The notes beneath the pieces were generated by a model. That model saw only the letters and a list, made by a program, of their open reading frames with translations. It ran no database searches and was not told where the DNA came from. Positions 1-12,114 of a stretch of DNA of 64,000 nucleotides are shown piece after piece. Every line of letters starts with the position of its first letter. Position 1 is the first letter of the stretch. This DNA comes from Aureobasidium sp. EXF-3400. Lineage: Eukaryota; Ascomycota; Dothideomycetes; Dothideales; Saccotheciaceae. The stretch spans positions 1 through 64,000 of the forward strand of contig SWBL01000010.1 in NCBI GenBank assembly GCA_024195585.1. The letters are read 5' to 3'. The position numbers and the translations under genes were made by a program.

Positions 1-57
1 GTTGAGCAGACGCAGAATGAACTGGAAGTTCGACTTTTCTCCGGAGACGAGCGACAT
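1..57 (-). CDS. rps18: 40S ribosomal protein S18 (uS13), 5' end only
   Basis: On the minus strand an ATG at 57-55 opens a frame that runs off the left edge after 19 codons. The peptide starts MSLVSGEKSNFQFILRLLN, which is the highly conserved beginning of eukaryotic S18 (uS13). That protein sits in the head of the small ribosomal subunit and contacts the P-site tRNA and the large subunit. Only the first exon part is visible, so nothing can be said about introns or the C-terminus. The identification rests on recognising the N-terminal sequence, which is nearly invariant from fungi to animals. Its promoter and 5' UTR lie in 58 to about 480. Confidence 0.85.
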   Translation of the reverse strand, partial: MSLVSGEKSNFQFILRLLN

Positions 58-594
58 CGTGGCGGTTGATGAGCGATGTTACTGTTGGCGGCGCGAATAC
101 AACCAGATCAAAGGTGTGCGAGGATTTTGGCAAGTGCGTGCGACGTGCCAAGCCCGAGCTAATAGCGCAAAACCTGGTCTTGGCGGCGCTTTCTCCCCAT
201 GCTTCAATCGACACTCTCCAGACTCGAGCTTCACATCTAACATCATTGAGAGAACACAATGGCGACTAATACTGTCGTGTATTGTAAAGTCGAAGAAGAA
301 GCCGCCCGAGAACTTTTTCTGAAGTGAACTTGAAGTCAACGTAACCAGTAAGCCATGCACAGGAAGTAAACCTATCATCGCTACTTTTCACTCAGTCAAG
401 CTGTATTCATTGCAATGGTTCATTCGTCGTGACTATGTTACAAGTTCTGCTAGATCTCACTTTCGGATCTGCATCTCGACCCTCAAATGGTCGGATCATC
501 AGTGACTAAAATACAAGAATGCCCGCTTCCTGCTTTCCAGATCCCTATGCTGAATATCAAGCACTGCTCAAAGCATTTCAAAGTAGACAATTCA
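58..594. other. Intergenic: upstream of rps18, downstream of amylase
   Basis: This stretch holds the upstream region of the ribosomal protein gene (minus strand) and the 3' UTR of the alpha-amylase gene. Open frames here are short and overlap without protein-like composition. No TATA box or RNA gene could be assigned with confidence. Confidence 0.5.
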
Positions 595-2450
595 TCACTG
601 CATGGTGAAGTTTGCAGGATGGCAAGCTCCGAAATCTGCTCTGCCAGGTGCCTTCTCGTGCACGTAGACACTGACGCTCTTGTCAGTGCATCTGAAGACG
701 CCGTAGCCTTTGTCATCAATGGTGACTGTGTGGCCAGAGTTTCCAAGAATGTCAGTCCAGGTCTGACCAGCTTTGCCAGAGCCAACGAACATGCTGTTCT
801 TAGCAGCACTTCCGATGCTCATGATGACAGCGCAGCCGTCAGCTCTGTCCCAAGTACCGTGACGAATCCAACTAATCGAAGTTCTACTTTGAAGATAGTC
901 GGTCTGTTCGCCGTAGGCAAAGAGTTTGCGGCCGAGGACAAGAGCGGGCAGTTTGCCCTCGCAGGCTGCCGGTGAGGTGTGTGGACCCTGGATTCCGTAG
1001 AGGTCTCCCCAGAAGACACAAGGTAGACCTTCGCGACGCAAGAGCATAATTGCGTAAGCCAGAGGCTTGAAGTAAGGCGCAATTGGAGTCTCGACAGTCT
1101 GGCCTGGCTGGGTATCATGGCTGGTTACGAGGGTCTGTGTATGCTTGTTAGTACTTGTGCGTGCTATCAGAAACAGAGTAATCACTTACCACTGCATTGC
1201 TGGGTCGGTGTTGGATCAAGGTGTTCTTAAAGACCTTTCTCAAGTCGACGTCAAGCTTGCTCTTTGCCTGGGAGATCTTGGCAAAGTTGCTCAGGAGTGG
1301 GATGTCGTAGGCGTAGACTCCGTTGTTCATTCTGTCCATCCACTGCAGGATCTTGTTGACATTGCCGTTGTAGAACTCGCCCATGATGAACAGTTCACGG
1401 TGCTGGCGTTTGGCAGCTTCTTTTGCAATGCGGATCCATTCTCGCACAAACATCCAGCTGATGTGAGGGACAGCGTCCAATCTGAAGCCATCCACGCCAA
1501 CTTCACTGACCATCCACTCGCCCCATCTCTGCACATCTTCTCTGACATCGGCATTTGAGTAGTCGATGTTGGAGAACATGAGATAGTCTCCGTTGCCCTT
1601 GAAGTCATCAACATCGGTGGCCCAATCCTTCTTGCGCCAGGTTGGGTCGACGGGAGCTCCAGGACGAGGGAGTGTCTCTGGAGGATCGACAATCTTGTAG
1701 ACAGCATTCTTCTGAGCGCGTTGGTCCCAGTCGGTGCCGCTAAAGTGTTGCCAATGCCATTTCAGGCTGCTGTAGTGGTCTCCGCGGCCAGGGAAGTTGA
1801 AGTGGATCCAGGGCTCGATCTTCTTTGGTGTGGTCTTTTCGACTGTGCGGTCTGCGGAGCCTTGATTAGCTTGACGTTCGGAACAGGACAAAGCGGCCAT
1901 GTGTACCTTCTGCCTCGACCTCTACAGCCCAACACTCCTCCTTTGCGTCTCCAGCTGTCTTGTGGTTCAAAACAGTGTCCCAGATGATGAGGATTCCCAG
2001 ACTCTTGGCCTTTGCGATCAATTCATTGAGCTCTTCTCTTGATCCCCATTTGGTGGCACGTGTCCATTTCTGATCGAATTCGCCGAGATCCCAGAGATCG
2101 TAGCAGTCGTAGCCATTACCGTGTGGTTCGTTGGCTTTGCAGCCTGGTGGAAGCCAGAATGAAGTGATGCCGACGTCAGACAGGGTCGAGGCTGTGTGTG
2201 CGAGGCGAGTCCAGTGTCCGCCAGGTGTGTGCCATTCGAATGCTTGTAAGAGTGTTGAGTTCTGAGGAGTCGGTATGTTTGTCTCACTTGCTGCTTGGAC
2301 AGCTGGTGCTGTTCCCTCGGTTGGCGCTACGTCATGGGTCAACTTTTTTCCACCACCAAAACGGTTTCAGAGATCGTGGGACTTACACTTTGTGCGACCG
2401 TCAAGGAAGCCTTCGAACCTCTGCGCCTTACTGCGCAGCCACGAAGCCAT
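595..2450 (-). CDS. Intracellular GH13 alpha-amylase (bacterial-like, GH13_5 type)
   Basis: Exons 2450-2387, 2308-1907, 1851-1190 and 1134-595 join to about 555 residues. The introns at 1852-1906 and 1135-1189 are clear 55-bp GT-AG introns. The first (2309-2386) is chosen because it keeps the frame. The enzyme hydrolyses alpha-1,4-glucan. Visible family motifs are LLQAFEWH near the N-terminus, DTVLNHK (region I), GFRLDAV with the nucleophile Asp, FIMGEFYNG with the general acid Glu, and SHDTQPGQ with the third acid. There is no signal peptide (start MASWLRSK), so it probably acts in the cytoplasm, like the fungal AmyD-like intracellular enzymes involved in alpha-glucan metabolism. In the last motif the usual Asn before His-Asp is Ser. 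The family call is firm; the first exon is less certain. Confidence 0.88.
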
Positions 2451-2953
2451 GATTGTTGTGTGTTGATGAACTGGTTTGAAGATGAGATCCGAAAAGATCA
2501 AGTTGTTGTGTCGGAGTGCGTACGGACCAGGGCCACTTATTTATGTTTGCTGGGCTCGAGTCATTGATGCCTTGATTTCACTTGTAGCACTTTTCACTGT
2601 TCAGTGGTACATCAAGTGAGACTGTCAAATGGGAGGTCTGATAGATTGCTTTTGAAAAGCCCAGAGTGAGACTGAATAAGCCAAACAGTCAAGCAAGTAA
2701 GATTGATGAAGTTGAATGACACTCTGCACACTCAAAGAAGCTTGCGTAATCATTTATTAACTACCAGTATGAGAGGACAACAATGAAAGCATTTGCAACG
2801 CTAGTGGGATATCAAGTCTTGAAACAAAAGGACCGCAACAGATGATGTGAAAAGAAAACACAGCAACACATTCCGAGTGACTATCTCTACTCGAACATGT
2901 AGTTTGCTGGCGAAATGAAAAAGGGATCAGAAGAGATTAGAAGAGACTGCCGC
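2451..2953. other. Intergenic: amylase promoter and GEF 3' UTR
   Basis: About 500 bases between two minus-strand genes. They must contain the amylase promoter and the 3' end of the GEF transcript. I see no coding exon or RNA gene. Confidence 0.5.
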
Positions 2954-5900
2954 TCAGTATCTTAGCTTGCCGACAAGGCCAAAGGTGTATGCACATTCAC
3001 GTTCCTGGTTATAGTCAGTACTTGGACTTTCGAATCTATGATCAAGTAACTCACTGTTTTGTGCTGAATCATGTAGGTGTCTGCTTTTGAAGCAAGGACT
3101 CCGCCTGAGGTGACTGGACCGGTTCTATCTTCCCAGACACTGACTGCAATACCTGTCCTGGCGACTCTTTCAAAGCAGCTCTCGCCTAGAGTAACGTCCA
3201 GCAGTGTTTCGCCTCTAGTTTTTCCACTGACCAGGATACGTTTCTCCAGCCCAATCGTCCGTGGGCTTGCTGGGACACCCGGAGATGGGCGCGGAGGAAG
3301 TAATATCGACAGTCGCGCCGAACCCATATCTCTCCATTTGTTCTGGGACTCTCGTATGTACAATCGAATTTTGGCATTCGTGATACCTAGAGGCGTTCCT
3401 AGTGATGGATCATAAACAATTGGAGTTGATGCCCCAGAAGAGAGTGACTCGCTTGTACCACTTCGACTGCCTTGACGAGACGTAATTGTACTCTTAGCAA
3501 TGTTGAAGAGTCGACTATTACCATTGAATCGGCGCAGAGCGGAAAACGCGCTATTCGTTGTACCGACAGAAGAGTCGGTTATCTCAGAGGGTGCTCGAGA
3601 GGTCTTCGATCGGTAAGTGTTACTTCTGCGAAGCGGATTTTGGAACCAAGAGCCAGTCGCAGACCTCTGGTTGTTGTTCTGGCTCATGGCTGCAGACCAT
3701 GTACCTTCAGTGACTGGACCTCTAGCGTTCTGCAGGGCAATGTATGTAGGATTGTTGATTCGAGCAGTGTTGATGAACGAGTACAGCATATCGCACTCCT
3801 CGGCGCTCCGAGAGCGGAACATGACGTTGTTGCTGGCCCGAATCAAGGAACTAGCTGTGGGAGGTGATCTGATGGAGATGTCAAGCGCTGTGCCCCGACG
3901 CAAAGGCACAAGAGGCGTGACCTCGAACGCAATCAGAGGCTGTACACCCCTAGCAGAAGGGCTTGTCACATCACTCCCATCTGGGATGGCTTCATCCAGG
4001 CCAAAGGCTTCGATGAGCCCTGGTGTGATAACGACGACGCACTCACTCGGGTGCAGGATCTCCCATGCACCTCGGTCTGACCATGAGTAAATAGACGCCA
4101 CAGTTCTTGAAGCATTTGTCGGTTGGTGAGGGACCGCCCGATACGGAGCTTGGGAGGCTGAGTTCGATGGACCGAGCGTGGCCGTAGGTAGGGAAGCAAC
4201 CGATGCTGGCGGATTGGCTTTGTCGATTTGATCGATGAGAGGCAGATCGACCGGTACCACATTTTTTGCTCCTTCCACGACTTCTTCAGACGAATCAGAC
4301 GTGATAGATTCGTCATCATCGTCTGAGTAGGACAGCTCGCTCTCTGTAGAAGACTCGCTTGTGATCGATGGTTCATACTCGTGTTTAAGAGGAGACGATG
4401 ACCTGCGATGCCTCTTCAAGAAGTTCGGAGTGAAAGACGGTATACTGAATCGTTTTTGCTTCGGGGGTGGCAGGTCCTTGTCTTTGCTGGACGCGTCGCC
4501 GAGTATGTCATCGAAGCTGACACCCTTTACACTTGGCCGACGTTTCTGCAACTTAACAGGGCCCGATGATGGTTCTGCTGACTCTGCAAGACGAGTTCGA
4601 TCTGGATAGTCGAAAAGTTCCGGAGGTTGAATGGGTGAACTTGGCACGCTTCTGTGCCGCGGCTTCGAAGCATGAGGGGGCTCAACCACTGGTACTGATG
4701 ACACTCTACGGTGAGACTGCGAGCGTGTCTTGGCTGCCGTTTTCGTATAGCTGTCTTCATCTTCTTCTTCCGACTCATCAGATGGAATCGTGGACGGCGG
4801 CATCCAGACACTATATTCTTTCCTGGACTGGGACAGTGTGGATTGACTTGAGTATGAGCTCAGGGTGGATTCAGTCTCCGACCTTGACATATGATGGGTA
4901 GGACGTTCTGGATGAGCCCTCGTTTCCCTATCCACAGGGAATCGCAAGGAAGAGCGAGATGAGCTGGGCGACATGGGCGGCGATGATCTGTGACGCGTAG
5001 CCCTCGATCTTCGTAGACCCGACGAGTCTCCTGGAGACGTGTCTGCCTGCGACGTACTGCCGGGTGAGAGCATAGATTGCTGCAATGGTCGACTGGGTAG
5101 AGCGAAACCATCCTGGACTTCCTTCGGCGTTGATGGAACAGACTTTTGTTGTGACCTAGCATCCGGTAAGGAAATGCCAGATGATCTACCGCTTTCGGAG
5201 GCGGCCACGCGCTTTTCTTGCCAGCTACGTTCTGAAGCCCAGCTCTTAGACGAGCCAGGTCTTTCCCCAATTGGTATTTCGATCTCCTTGGTCCATTCAG
5301 ATCCTCGACTCGTGGGACTGACGGGTGACGCGACCTCTTGCGAACGTCGGTGAGATGCGGTCTGAGACTTGGTGAGGAAGCTGGATTGCCTGGCTAAGGA
5401 TGGTGGAACGGGACTAAGTCCGAGCATTTCCACCCATTCAGGTCCAGTATTTTCATCACTGGCACGAAGAGACAGGAGCTCATGCCATTCTTTGTTGTTA
5501 GCATGTCGACCCCGAACCATCATGACTACATCTCCTGGACTGTTGCCTGCTCTTGCAGAGACAGAATCTCTACTGAGAGGTGGAAACAGCAGCCAGCGAC
5601 CTGTATCAGATATTTCGCAGACAAGAACATCACCGCCATTTCCTCGATCGGGACAATCGTCGCGGATCACAAGCTCAATCCTGCAATCTAATTGCTGGCC
5701 GCTGGAGTGAATTATGTTCATGTCAAAGTAGTCTCTGGCATGAACACAACGTGTTGCATCGATGCTGACTCCTTTGAGCAGAGCCAGACTTCGAAGATCT
5801 CTGGCACGGGTTGGGTCGATAGCCGCAGCTGCTTCGTCCTCCAATCGAGCTCGTTCTTCATTGGATCTTCTACGGGCCTCGGTGACCAACTCCTGGTACT

Positions 5901-8185
5901 TGTCGGATAAGACACATGCCGAAGCTGAAGGCGCGAGGAGATTGATACCCTGAATTGTTAGCACCGCAGTTCTGAGCATTGAGAATTGTTGGATAATATA
6001 CCTTGAAAGTTTTGGCGAGATACTTCAGACGCACCAGAGGTCTCTTGAGCAAGAAAGCAACATCAACCCTCTCACCATCACCATTGATCAAGTCACCGTC
6101 CTCGTTCCTTAACAAGCCGTCGTCCCATCTGGTGTTGTTATCGGTATCTGCAGGTGCAAGATTTACTACGACGTCCTGGAATCCCATCCTCCATGCTTTT
6201 AGGTAATCGTGGTAAATTCTGGTAGCTCCTTGAGCCCATGATAGCAGTGCGTTGTTGTCGCTTTTGGGAGCCCGACGATGGTGTGCTTTCAGACGCTCTA
6301 GAGCAACGCCCATGTCGACAATAGGTTTGGTAATAGCCGCATCGTCCGAAGCCGAGCGTCCGAACAAACCAGCAGCGATTGCTGAGTCTGACTTAGAAAG
6401 TACACATGACAACAGTACTGGAATAACTCCATCGACCAAAGTGCGAAGTTCTCGCTGGTATTTGACTTCGTCCGCGGTAAACTCGTTCCAGATATCCTGA
6501 AGGGTAGCTTTCTCGAGTCTCGTTCGGTTAGTCCGGATACTACGTGCTGAAACAATGCTCTTAGCATCAGCCATAGGTAGCGATAGCACAGAGATCAAGT
6601 CATCATGACGGGTCAACCTCCGCTTGAGCCCGTTCGCCCCACTCTGAGATCCTGTGCGTTCGGGCACGACTGTGTCTTGCTCAGAAACCTCAGATGGAGC
6701 CGCAGACTCTTGTAATGTCTCTGCCGAAGCGATAGTCGAGAGCCTCTTTCCTGTAGTCGGGAATCGTCTTCGAAGGTTCGCTCCTGGTACATGTTTGTTG
6801 GTCTGGACATCGGGCAGTTGAATGTCAGATGGTACTGAGGATGTAGCATAAGAGGAGATATCATCTTCGAAGCTTGAAGGCACGGACTCGGAAATGGTTC
6901 GTAGCGCCTCTTTTGATCTCGGACTTGCTGGAGAAGAGTTCGAGTTCACGTGGCTATCCAGTCTTTCTTCATTGTTGTACGTGTTTGCAGTGGACCCATT
7001 ACGTTGACCTGTTGCGTTCACGCTCGATGATTGCTGGAGTCGATCTTTGGAGGCTGGGGTCGCTTTGTACACATCTTCCCGTTGCAGAGCCTCGTCAGCA
7101 ACGAAGGGATCGGGAGTTCCTCCAAGCCATGCCTCAATCCGGTTTCCGTACGCCCGTGTTGGAACAGGGGTTGCATCCGCTGGCAACACACCGTTAGTAC
7201 CTGGTGCTTTAGAGCGACTAGCTGTCGTATCTCTCTTAACTTCCTGTACAGCCGTAGGCGCTCCTCGTGACTTTCGGGTGTGAGCATTTCGAGCACTGAT
7301 ACTGTCGTCTGGATCCAGGGTCTGTGCGATTGATCTATTCTCCGTTTCTGCCTCGGAAGCTGCGGGAGAACCGTGACGGCGACGCAGTCTTCGTCTCCGA
7401 TCCGAGTTGTCACGACTTACTTCTCGAGCGCTCCTCCTGGTCTTATCCTTTGCGCGCTCCTCTGCGCTTGGTGACTCGAGTCGATGTTCTGAAGCACGCT
7501 GTCTCAAGGTTCCGGAGCTGCCTGGTCGGTCACTTGCACTCTTGGGCGTATGCTGCTTGGCCTGCGTTGATGAAGTTTCCTCTATTGGCGTTACGCGAAT
7601 GCCATCATCTTCTGTCATGGGCCTGACTCTGATGCCATCATCTTCTGTCATGGGCCTGACTCTGATGCCATCATCGTCCTTCTTTGGCTTTGGAGAACTT
7701 TCGTTCTTGTATACAGTGGTTCTCTTGATTGTGTATGGCTTTGGATCCAGATTCGATACATTCTCGGGTGTCTTTGTAGGCGAACGGTCTTTGCGCCAGT
7801 GAGCATCGCTGACCACGCGCTTCAAGGGTGCTCCAGCATGTTTGACTTCCGGATTCAAGTCGTTTCGCGCAATGTTTTTCTTGCGAACCCATGCTTGTCG
7901 ATCCGCATCGAGCTCTCGAGGGGTCTTTGGTGATTTGGTTGGAGATGACTGGCCGCTCTTCCTTTCTGCGTCGGTTCGAGGTTTGTCCGGCGAGCTCTTG
8001 TTCAGCCTTCTGGTGCGTTTTGTGTCGTCTGCGTCGTCCTCGTACTCGACCGTAATAACATTTTTGTCCTCTTTCGCAAGAGCTGCATCAGCACTGTCAG
8101 CTTGCCATCTTTGCACTCTTTGGCGAATCTTGTCGGTGTCGTATAGGCCGGTTTGCTTGCCGGTGTCACGGTCGCTTTTCCTCAT
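2954..8185 (-). CDS. Large Rho-GEF-like protein (DH and PH-like regions)
   Basis: Exons 8185-6002, 5949-3055 and 3004-2954 (introns 52 and 50 bp) encode about 1709 residues. The last short exon replaces a read-through end and gives the C-terminus ERECAYTFGLVGKLRY. Residues 1-555 are charged and disordered (Ser/Arg/Asp-rich). Around residue 557 begins a helical DH-like stretch (LQDIWNEFTADEVKYQREL), the signature of Dbl-family exchange factors for Rho GTPases. A PH-like segment follows (RIELVIRDD...VLVCEISDTGRWLLFPPL). The middle is low-complexity Ser/Pro/Arg, and the C-terminal 250 residues look folded again. Fungal relatives are often labelled SRm160/300 or Rho guanyl nucleotide exchange factor. 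Catalytic activity is inferred from family resemblance, and the target GTPase is unknown. Confidence 0.72.
7599..7677. repeat. 33-bp tandem repeat inside the GEF coding region
   Basis: A 33-bp unit occurs twice exactly (7599-7631 and 7632-7664), followed by a 13-base partial copy. On the minus strand it encodes an 11-residue unit with core EDDGIRVRPMT in the disordered N-terminal half. The length is a multiple of three, so copy changes would not break the frame. Confidence 0.9.
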
Positions 8186-9019
8186 AGATAATTGTTCGCG
8201 GCGAGGGGTCGCTGTCGTGTCGGGAGTAGTTTTGAAAATGCGCTAGATATGTTGCGACTGGAAAGCGACAATCGGAATCAAGGTACATGGAGAAAGATGT
8301 TGGTGCGATGCGAAATCGAGAATTGGATTGAGAGAACGAGGAGTGATGAACACAGCGCCGTACAGAACAGATTGCGCGAATCTGCTAGGGACAAGACTCG
8401 CGTTTGCGCAGCCCAGATACAACTACCAAACCACGTCAGTGTCCACCGCATACCCGTTGTTGTCGATATGTGCCTTACGGTTGAAACGGCGACGAACGTG
8501 GAGAGAACTGGACCCTGGTTGCATGTGTCAAACGGTGGGGAACAGTCCTTTTTCACAGCTCGCATTCGACCGCGGAATTGACGGTAGAGTTCATTTCTTG
8601 ATCAAAGGTCGGACAGCGCATGGGAAGACGAGGACAGAACCAGGCTTGTGTTTACACGGAAGGTGCAACCAGCCATCTCCCGCGCGCATCATGACCCGCT
8701 CCAGCCCGTCGCAAACAATGCCGCCGCCGTCCATCCTCCACACACCCTCCCATCCTTATCTTACCTACCCCTCTGCCCGAAAACCTGGCAGTCTTCCAAC
8801 TTGCGCATCACTGTGTTCCTCCCGTCGAGTCATAGACAGCTACTTACTCCCGGGTGCCTAATCAACAACCCGACTCTCATGCCTTTGAGTACAACCTGGC
8901 GATAGCTTTTCCTGCCCGAAGAAGTCCGTGCGCATCTGGTGGAGTAATAGTCCGTTGCTTGATTATATTATGGCTATACGTTAGCGTTTTATCTATTGAT
9001 AAGTCACTTCGCTCTGCGT
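8186..9019. other. Intergenic: GEF upstream region
   Basis: About 830 bases between the GEF start and the EBP-like gene stop, both on the minus strand. The stretch 8690-8830 is C-rich on the plus strand. No coding exon or RNA gene could be supported. Confidence 0.45.
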
Positions 9020-9932
9020 CTAGATGCTCTTCTTCGACCTCTTGAGCTCCTGGACTTGCCAGATGGCATCCGCGCTAGCCTTTACGCTGTTATACAACAA
9101 CACTGCGCAAAGTCAGCAACTCCCTGGCGCTTCGATCGACCGAAGCACTTACATGCAGGAACAATAATCCAGAGGAAGTTCGCTGCGAAATAATATCCCC
9201 AGAAGTAATAACCCTCAGGCCTCGAGTACTCGATGCCCAGATAAATGCTATCGGCCATGCTGGTGGCGTAGTAGAGAAGATCGCCATAGCACTGTCCAAG
9301 ACTCACTGCAGCTTGCAGGGGATGCCTAAGTGGATGCTCGATTGCAATCATTACAGCAACTACGAAGCTCAGTGGGCCCCAAATAATCTATTACAATTCA
9401 TCAGTAAGTTTCGCGAAGACGAAACTCTGGCAAAATATCACTTACAGCAGTCATGGCTTCAACACAGAAGACGAAGATGTCTCCTGTGAGGTATCTTGAA
9501 TCCGAGAGCGCATACTCTTTCCAGAGCTGTCCGAAGAACGTCTGCAGTCCGCCCATGTTTGCATGGTTGTATGCGAAATAACCTGTCGAGAGTTCAGCTT
9601 CAATCTTTCTGTTTCCCACTCAGCACCACTTCCTTACCCTCGAAGAATAAGTGTATACATCCACACAGAACAAACCACATGACTGTAATCAGTTCGGTGG
9701 TAGACAGTCTTGGATTTACCCTTTTCACGGCCAGGTAGGTAAATCCAAAAATTGCAACACAGCCAGCAACAAAGGAGCCCAGAAGGGAGAGAACAGTGGA
9801 TTCATCAGCCACGTAACCAGAGATGTTGGCGTCTAGTGGGTAGTATGGATGCTTAACAACATCGTAGTTCATCGTGTTGTTCATCGAGGCTTGAACCGGC
9901 AAGACCATCATAGAGTCTGCAGAAACAGCCAT
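9020..9932 (-). CDS. Emopamil-binding protein (EBP) family membrane protein
   Basis: Four exons (9932-9638, 9582-9446, 9387-9153, 9102-9020) separated by 50-58 bp introns encode 249 residues. The protein has several hydrophobic helices and the EBP family pattern. This includes a helix ending WFVLCGCIHLFFEG, then YFAYNHANM, then GDIFVFCVEAMTAIIWGPLSF, and a last helix FAANFLWIIVPACLLLYNS. EBP proteins are ER membrane sterol delta8-delta7 isomerases. Conserved acidic and His residues in HLFFEG and FCVEAMTA match the catalytic residues of the family. Pezizomycotina carry several EBP paralogues, some not in sterol synthesis, so the substrate is uncertain. The C-terminus is basic (LKRSKKSI), compatible with ER retention. 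Confidence 0.82.
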
Positions 9933-10673
9933 GTCGTCCAGCTCGGAAAACAGAAACCAGACAAGGGGAACCAGGGATAAGAAACAAGAACTCCAGACAA
10001 CTCAGACCCCAATTGCCGGTGAGGGCGAAACACACGATTCAAATAATTATTTCAAACAATGATGACGATACCTTAACTCGACCATTTTCTGCGCTACGAA
10101 TTCAAGGTTGACCAATCGGAAGAGCAGGGAGCCCCGATCGGCCCGCGAAACGTGTCTGAGAAAACGATCACAACTGCTTCGGCTGAGTCGGATGCCAAAT
10201 GCATCATGATCAGATCATGGGAATCATTGAATTGCATTATTCTGTGTTGTGAGGATGATTGTTGCTCGTGGGAGGGACACAGGATGGAGCTTGAGGGCTT
10301 GGTGCCTTTATGTCTCGGTCCTATTTTGTTGGTCATGCTGCCACTCCCCAGTTTTGAACGGGCAGACGACTTGGTACACAGTTCATATGAAGATGCAGGA
10401 AATCTCACGGAGAGAGACTCCGCCCGATCGTGGTGGAAGGCCGAATTAAAGATGTGACGAGGAGACTTATAGCGATGACGCGAGAATGTGGTCAGTAGTA
10501 GTATTCTGCTACTCTATACACGATGGAAGCAAGGGCTCCTAGTGGCCCAATGGCCCATCTTGACTGGATATAAGTGTGCACAAAGGCTGACTCGGACATT
10601 CGCCAAAGAACGGTGTGGTTCATTTACAAAGAAACAGATAAAGCATGTGCATAGAAGGGAGATTCTCCAACGA
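9933..10673. other. Intergenic: EBP promoter and ATG27 3' UTR
   Basis: About 740 bases between two minus-strand genes. Short open frames only. Nothing else recognised. Confidence 0.45.
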
Positions 10674-11826
10674 TCAAACCGCACTGTATCCACCCCTGCC
10701 ACGTCCTTGAACCAGACCGACGATCGAGCGACCCCAGTCCTTGACGGTGTAAGGCAGATCACGCCAGAAGTCTGCGTGTGGTACTGAGTCGAAACCTTGC
10801 GAGCCATACTTGCTGCTATTAAGCCAAGTTCCGAAGATTAGATATGCTGCTGCTCCCAAAAAGACGCTGCAATCGTTGTTAGCAAAGGCACGGTTTGACT
10901 CAAGGACAAGAGGAATATTACATGATAAGGAACCAGGTGAAGAAGCCCCAGTGGCTGCTGGAGTTGTTGCCAGAGGTAGGCTTGTGCTCGGTCATGCCCT
11001 CACAAGCGTACTTTGTCTTCCATTCCAGACGCAAGACATCAAATTCATCATCACCTTGTCCCTCTGCCTTGTAGCTAATGAGCCTCAGGCTGGCATCTTC
11101 GACAGGCTCTTCCTTGTCATCCTTCTTGTCGTCCTTTTTGTCATCTTTCTTGTCATCGGGTTCGGCACGGGACATCAGTCGTGCGGTGTTTTGCTCCTCG
11201 TCGAGCTTATCGCGCGAATCTTTTTCAGAACCCTCCAAACCGGTCCTGTTGCGATCACATTGGAACTCGATGATAGCCTTCTGCTGGCGACCATTGGACT
11301 TTTCAAAGGGGTACCTTCCTCCATTCAACTCAACCCTCAGGCCTTCCTTGTTGGCGTCGTCGTGGGAAGCAGAGTTCTTCAGGCGCGTCCACTCCGGATC
11401 CAAGAATCTACCGTGAGATCCGGCGTACTGGCCAGCAATAGGGATGACTCGCCTGATAGTGCTGGAGTTGTCGGCGAGGTTGTAGTCGTACTCGATGCCG
11501 CAGACTAGAAGGGTGAGTAAGCAATATGATCAGAGACTACAGTAAGAAGACTAGATACCATATGTGCCGGTTTGACATTCGTTGTCTTTCGGGACGTTTT
11601 TCGTTCTCTTGAGCGGATTACAGATATCGACAGTGAAGGTGGTGTTGGACAGACTCGGAGGGGTATCCTCGATCAGATGGACAGCACGAGGGCCGGCCAG
11701 TTCTGAAAGATCGAAATGTTGGCCTTTGACGACGACGTTCTTGCAGTCAAGAGAAACAGCCGTGGCCGTAGTCGCAGAAAGGAGGAGTATAGCGGGTAAT
11801 GACCCGAGCATGCCTTGTGCCCACAT
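10674..11826 (-). CDS. atg27: Autophagy-related protein 27
   Basis: Exons 11826-11559, 11504-10922 and 10866-10674 (introns 54 and 55 bp) encode 347 residues. The start is chosen because it gives a clean signal peptide (MWAQGMLGSLPAILLLSATT). The lumenal part carries paired cysteines as in the mannose-6-phosphate-receptor-like fold (LDCKNVVVKG, VDICNPL, CGIEYDY, FQCDRN). A single transmembrane helix follows (WGFFTWFLIIVFLGAAAYLI). The cytoplasmic tail ends in GGYSAV, matching the Tyr-based sorting motif of Atg27. The family works with Atg9 vesicle traffic between Golgi, endosome, vacuole and the phagophore site. A lysine/aspartate repeat (KKDD three times) lies in the lumenal region. The gene is head-to-head with the SRP19 gene, 288 bp apart. 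Confidence 0.92.
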
Positions 11827-12114
11827 GGCTAGAGGAAGCTGCCGGAAAAGTCGCCTGAGCGGATGCGTAAGGAAATAGCAAGGTGACTCGTTTGTAGCGA
11901 GAGCGATGGAGCAGGAGAACAGAGAACAATGAGGATCTACAGCGCGCAACAGTGCAGGGAGGAAACAGAAGGAGAGAGGGCGATCAGACAGGCAATCAAA
12001 TCATAGTGCCAAGCCGCCCGCATTCTGGCCAGTACCTCTATACTACTGCCCGCCGTCGCCCGTGACTCTTTGCTGCCACGACACATATTCACGGCCATAT
12101 CACCAACACCCGCC

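Noticed and set aside
2309..2386. A shorter 44-bp first intron in the amylase gene (2343-2386)
   Set aside because: It would put exon 2 out of frame with exon 1; the 78-bp version keeps the frame.
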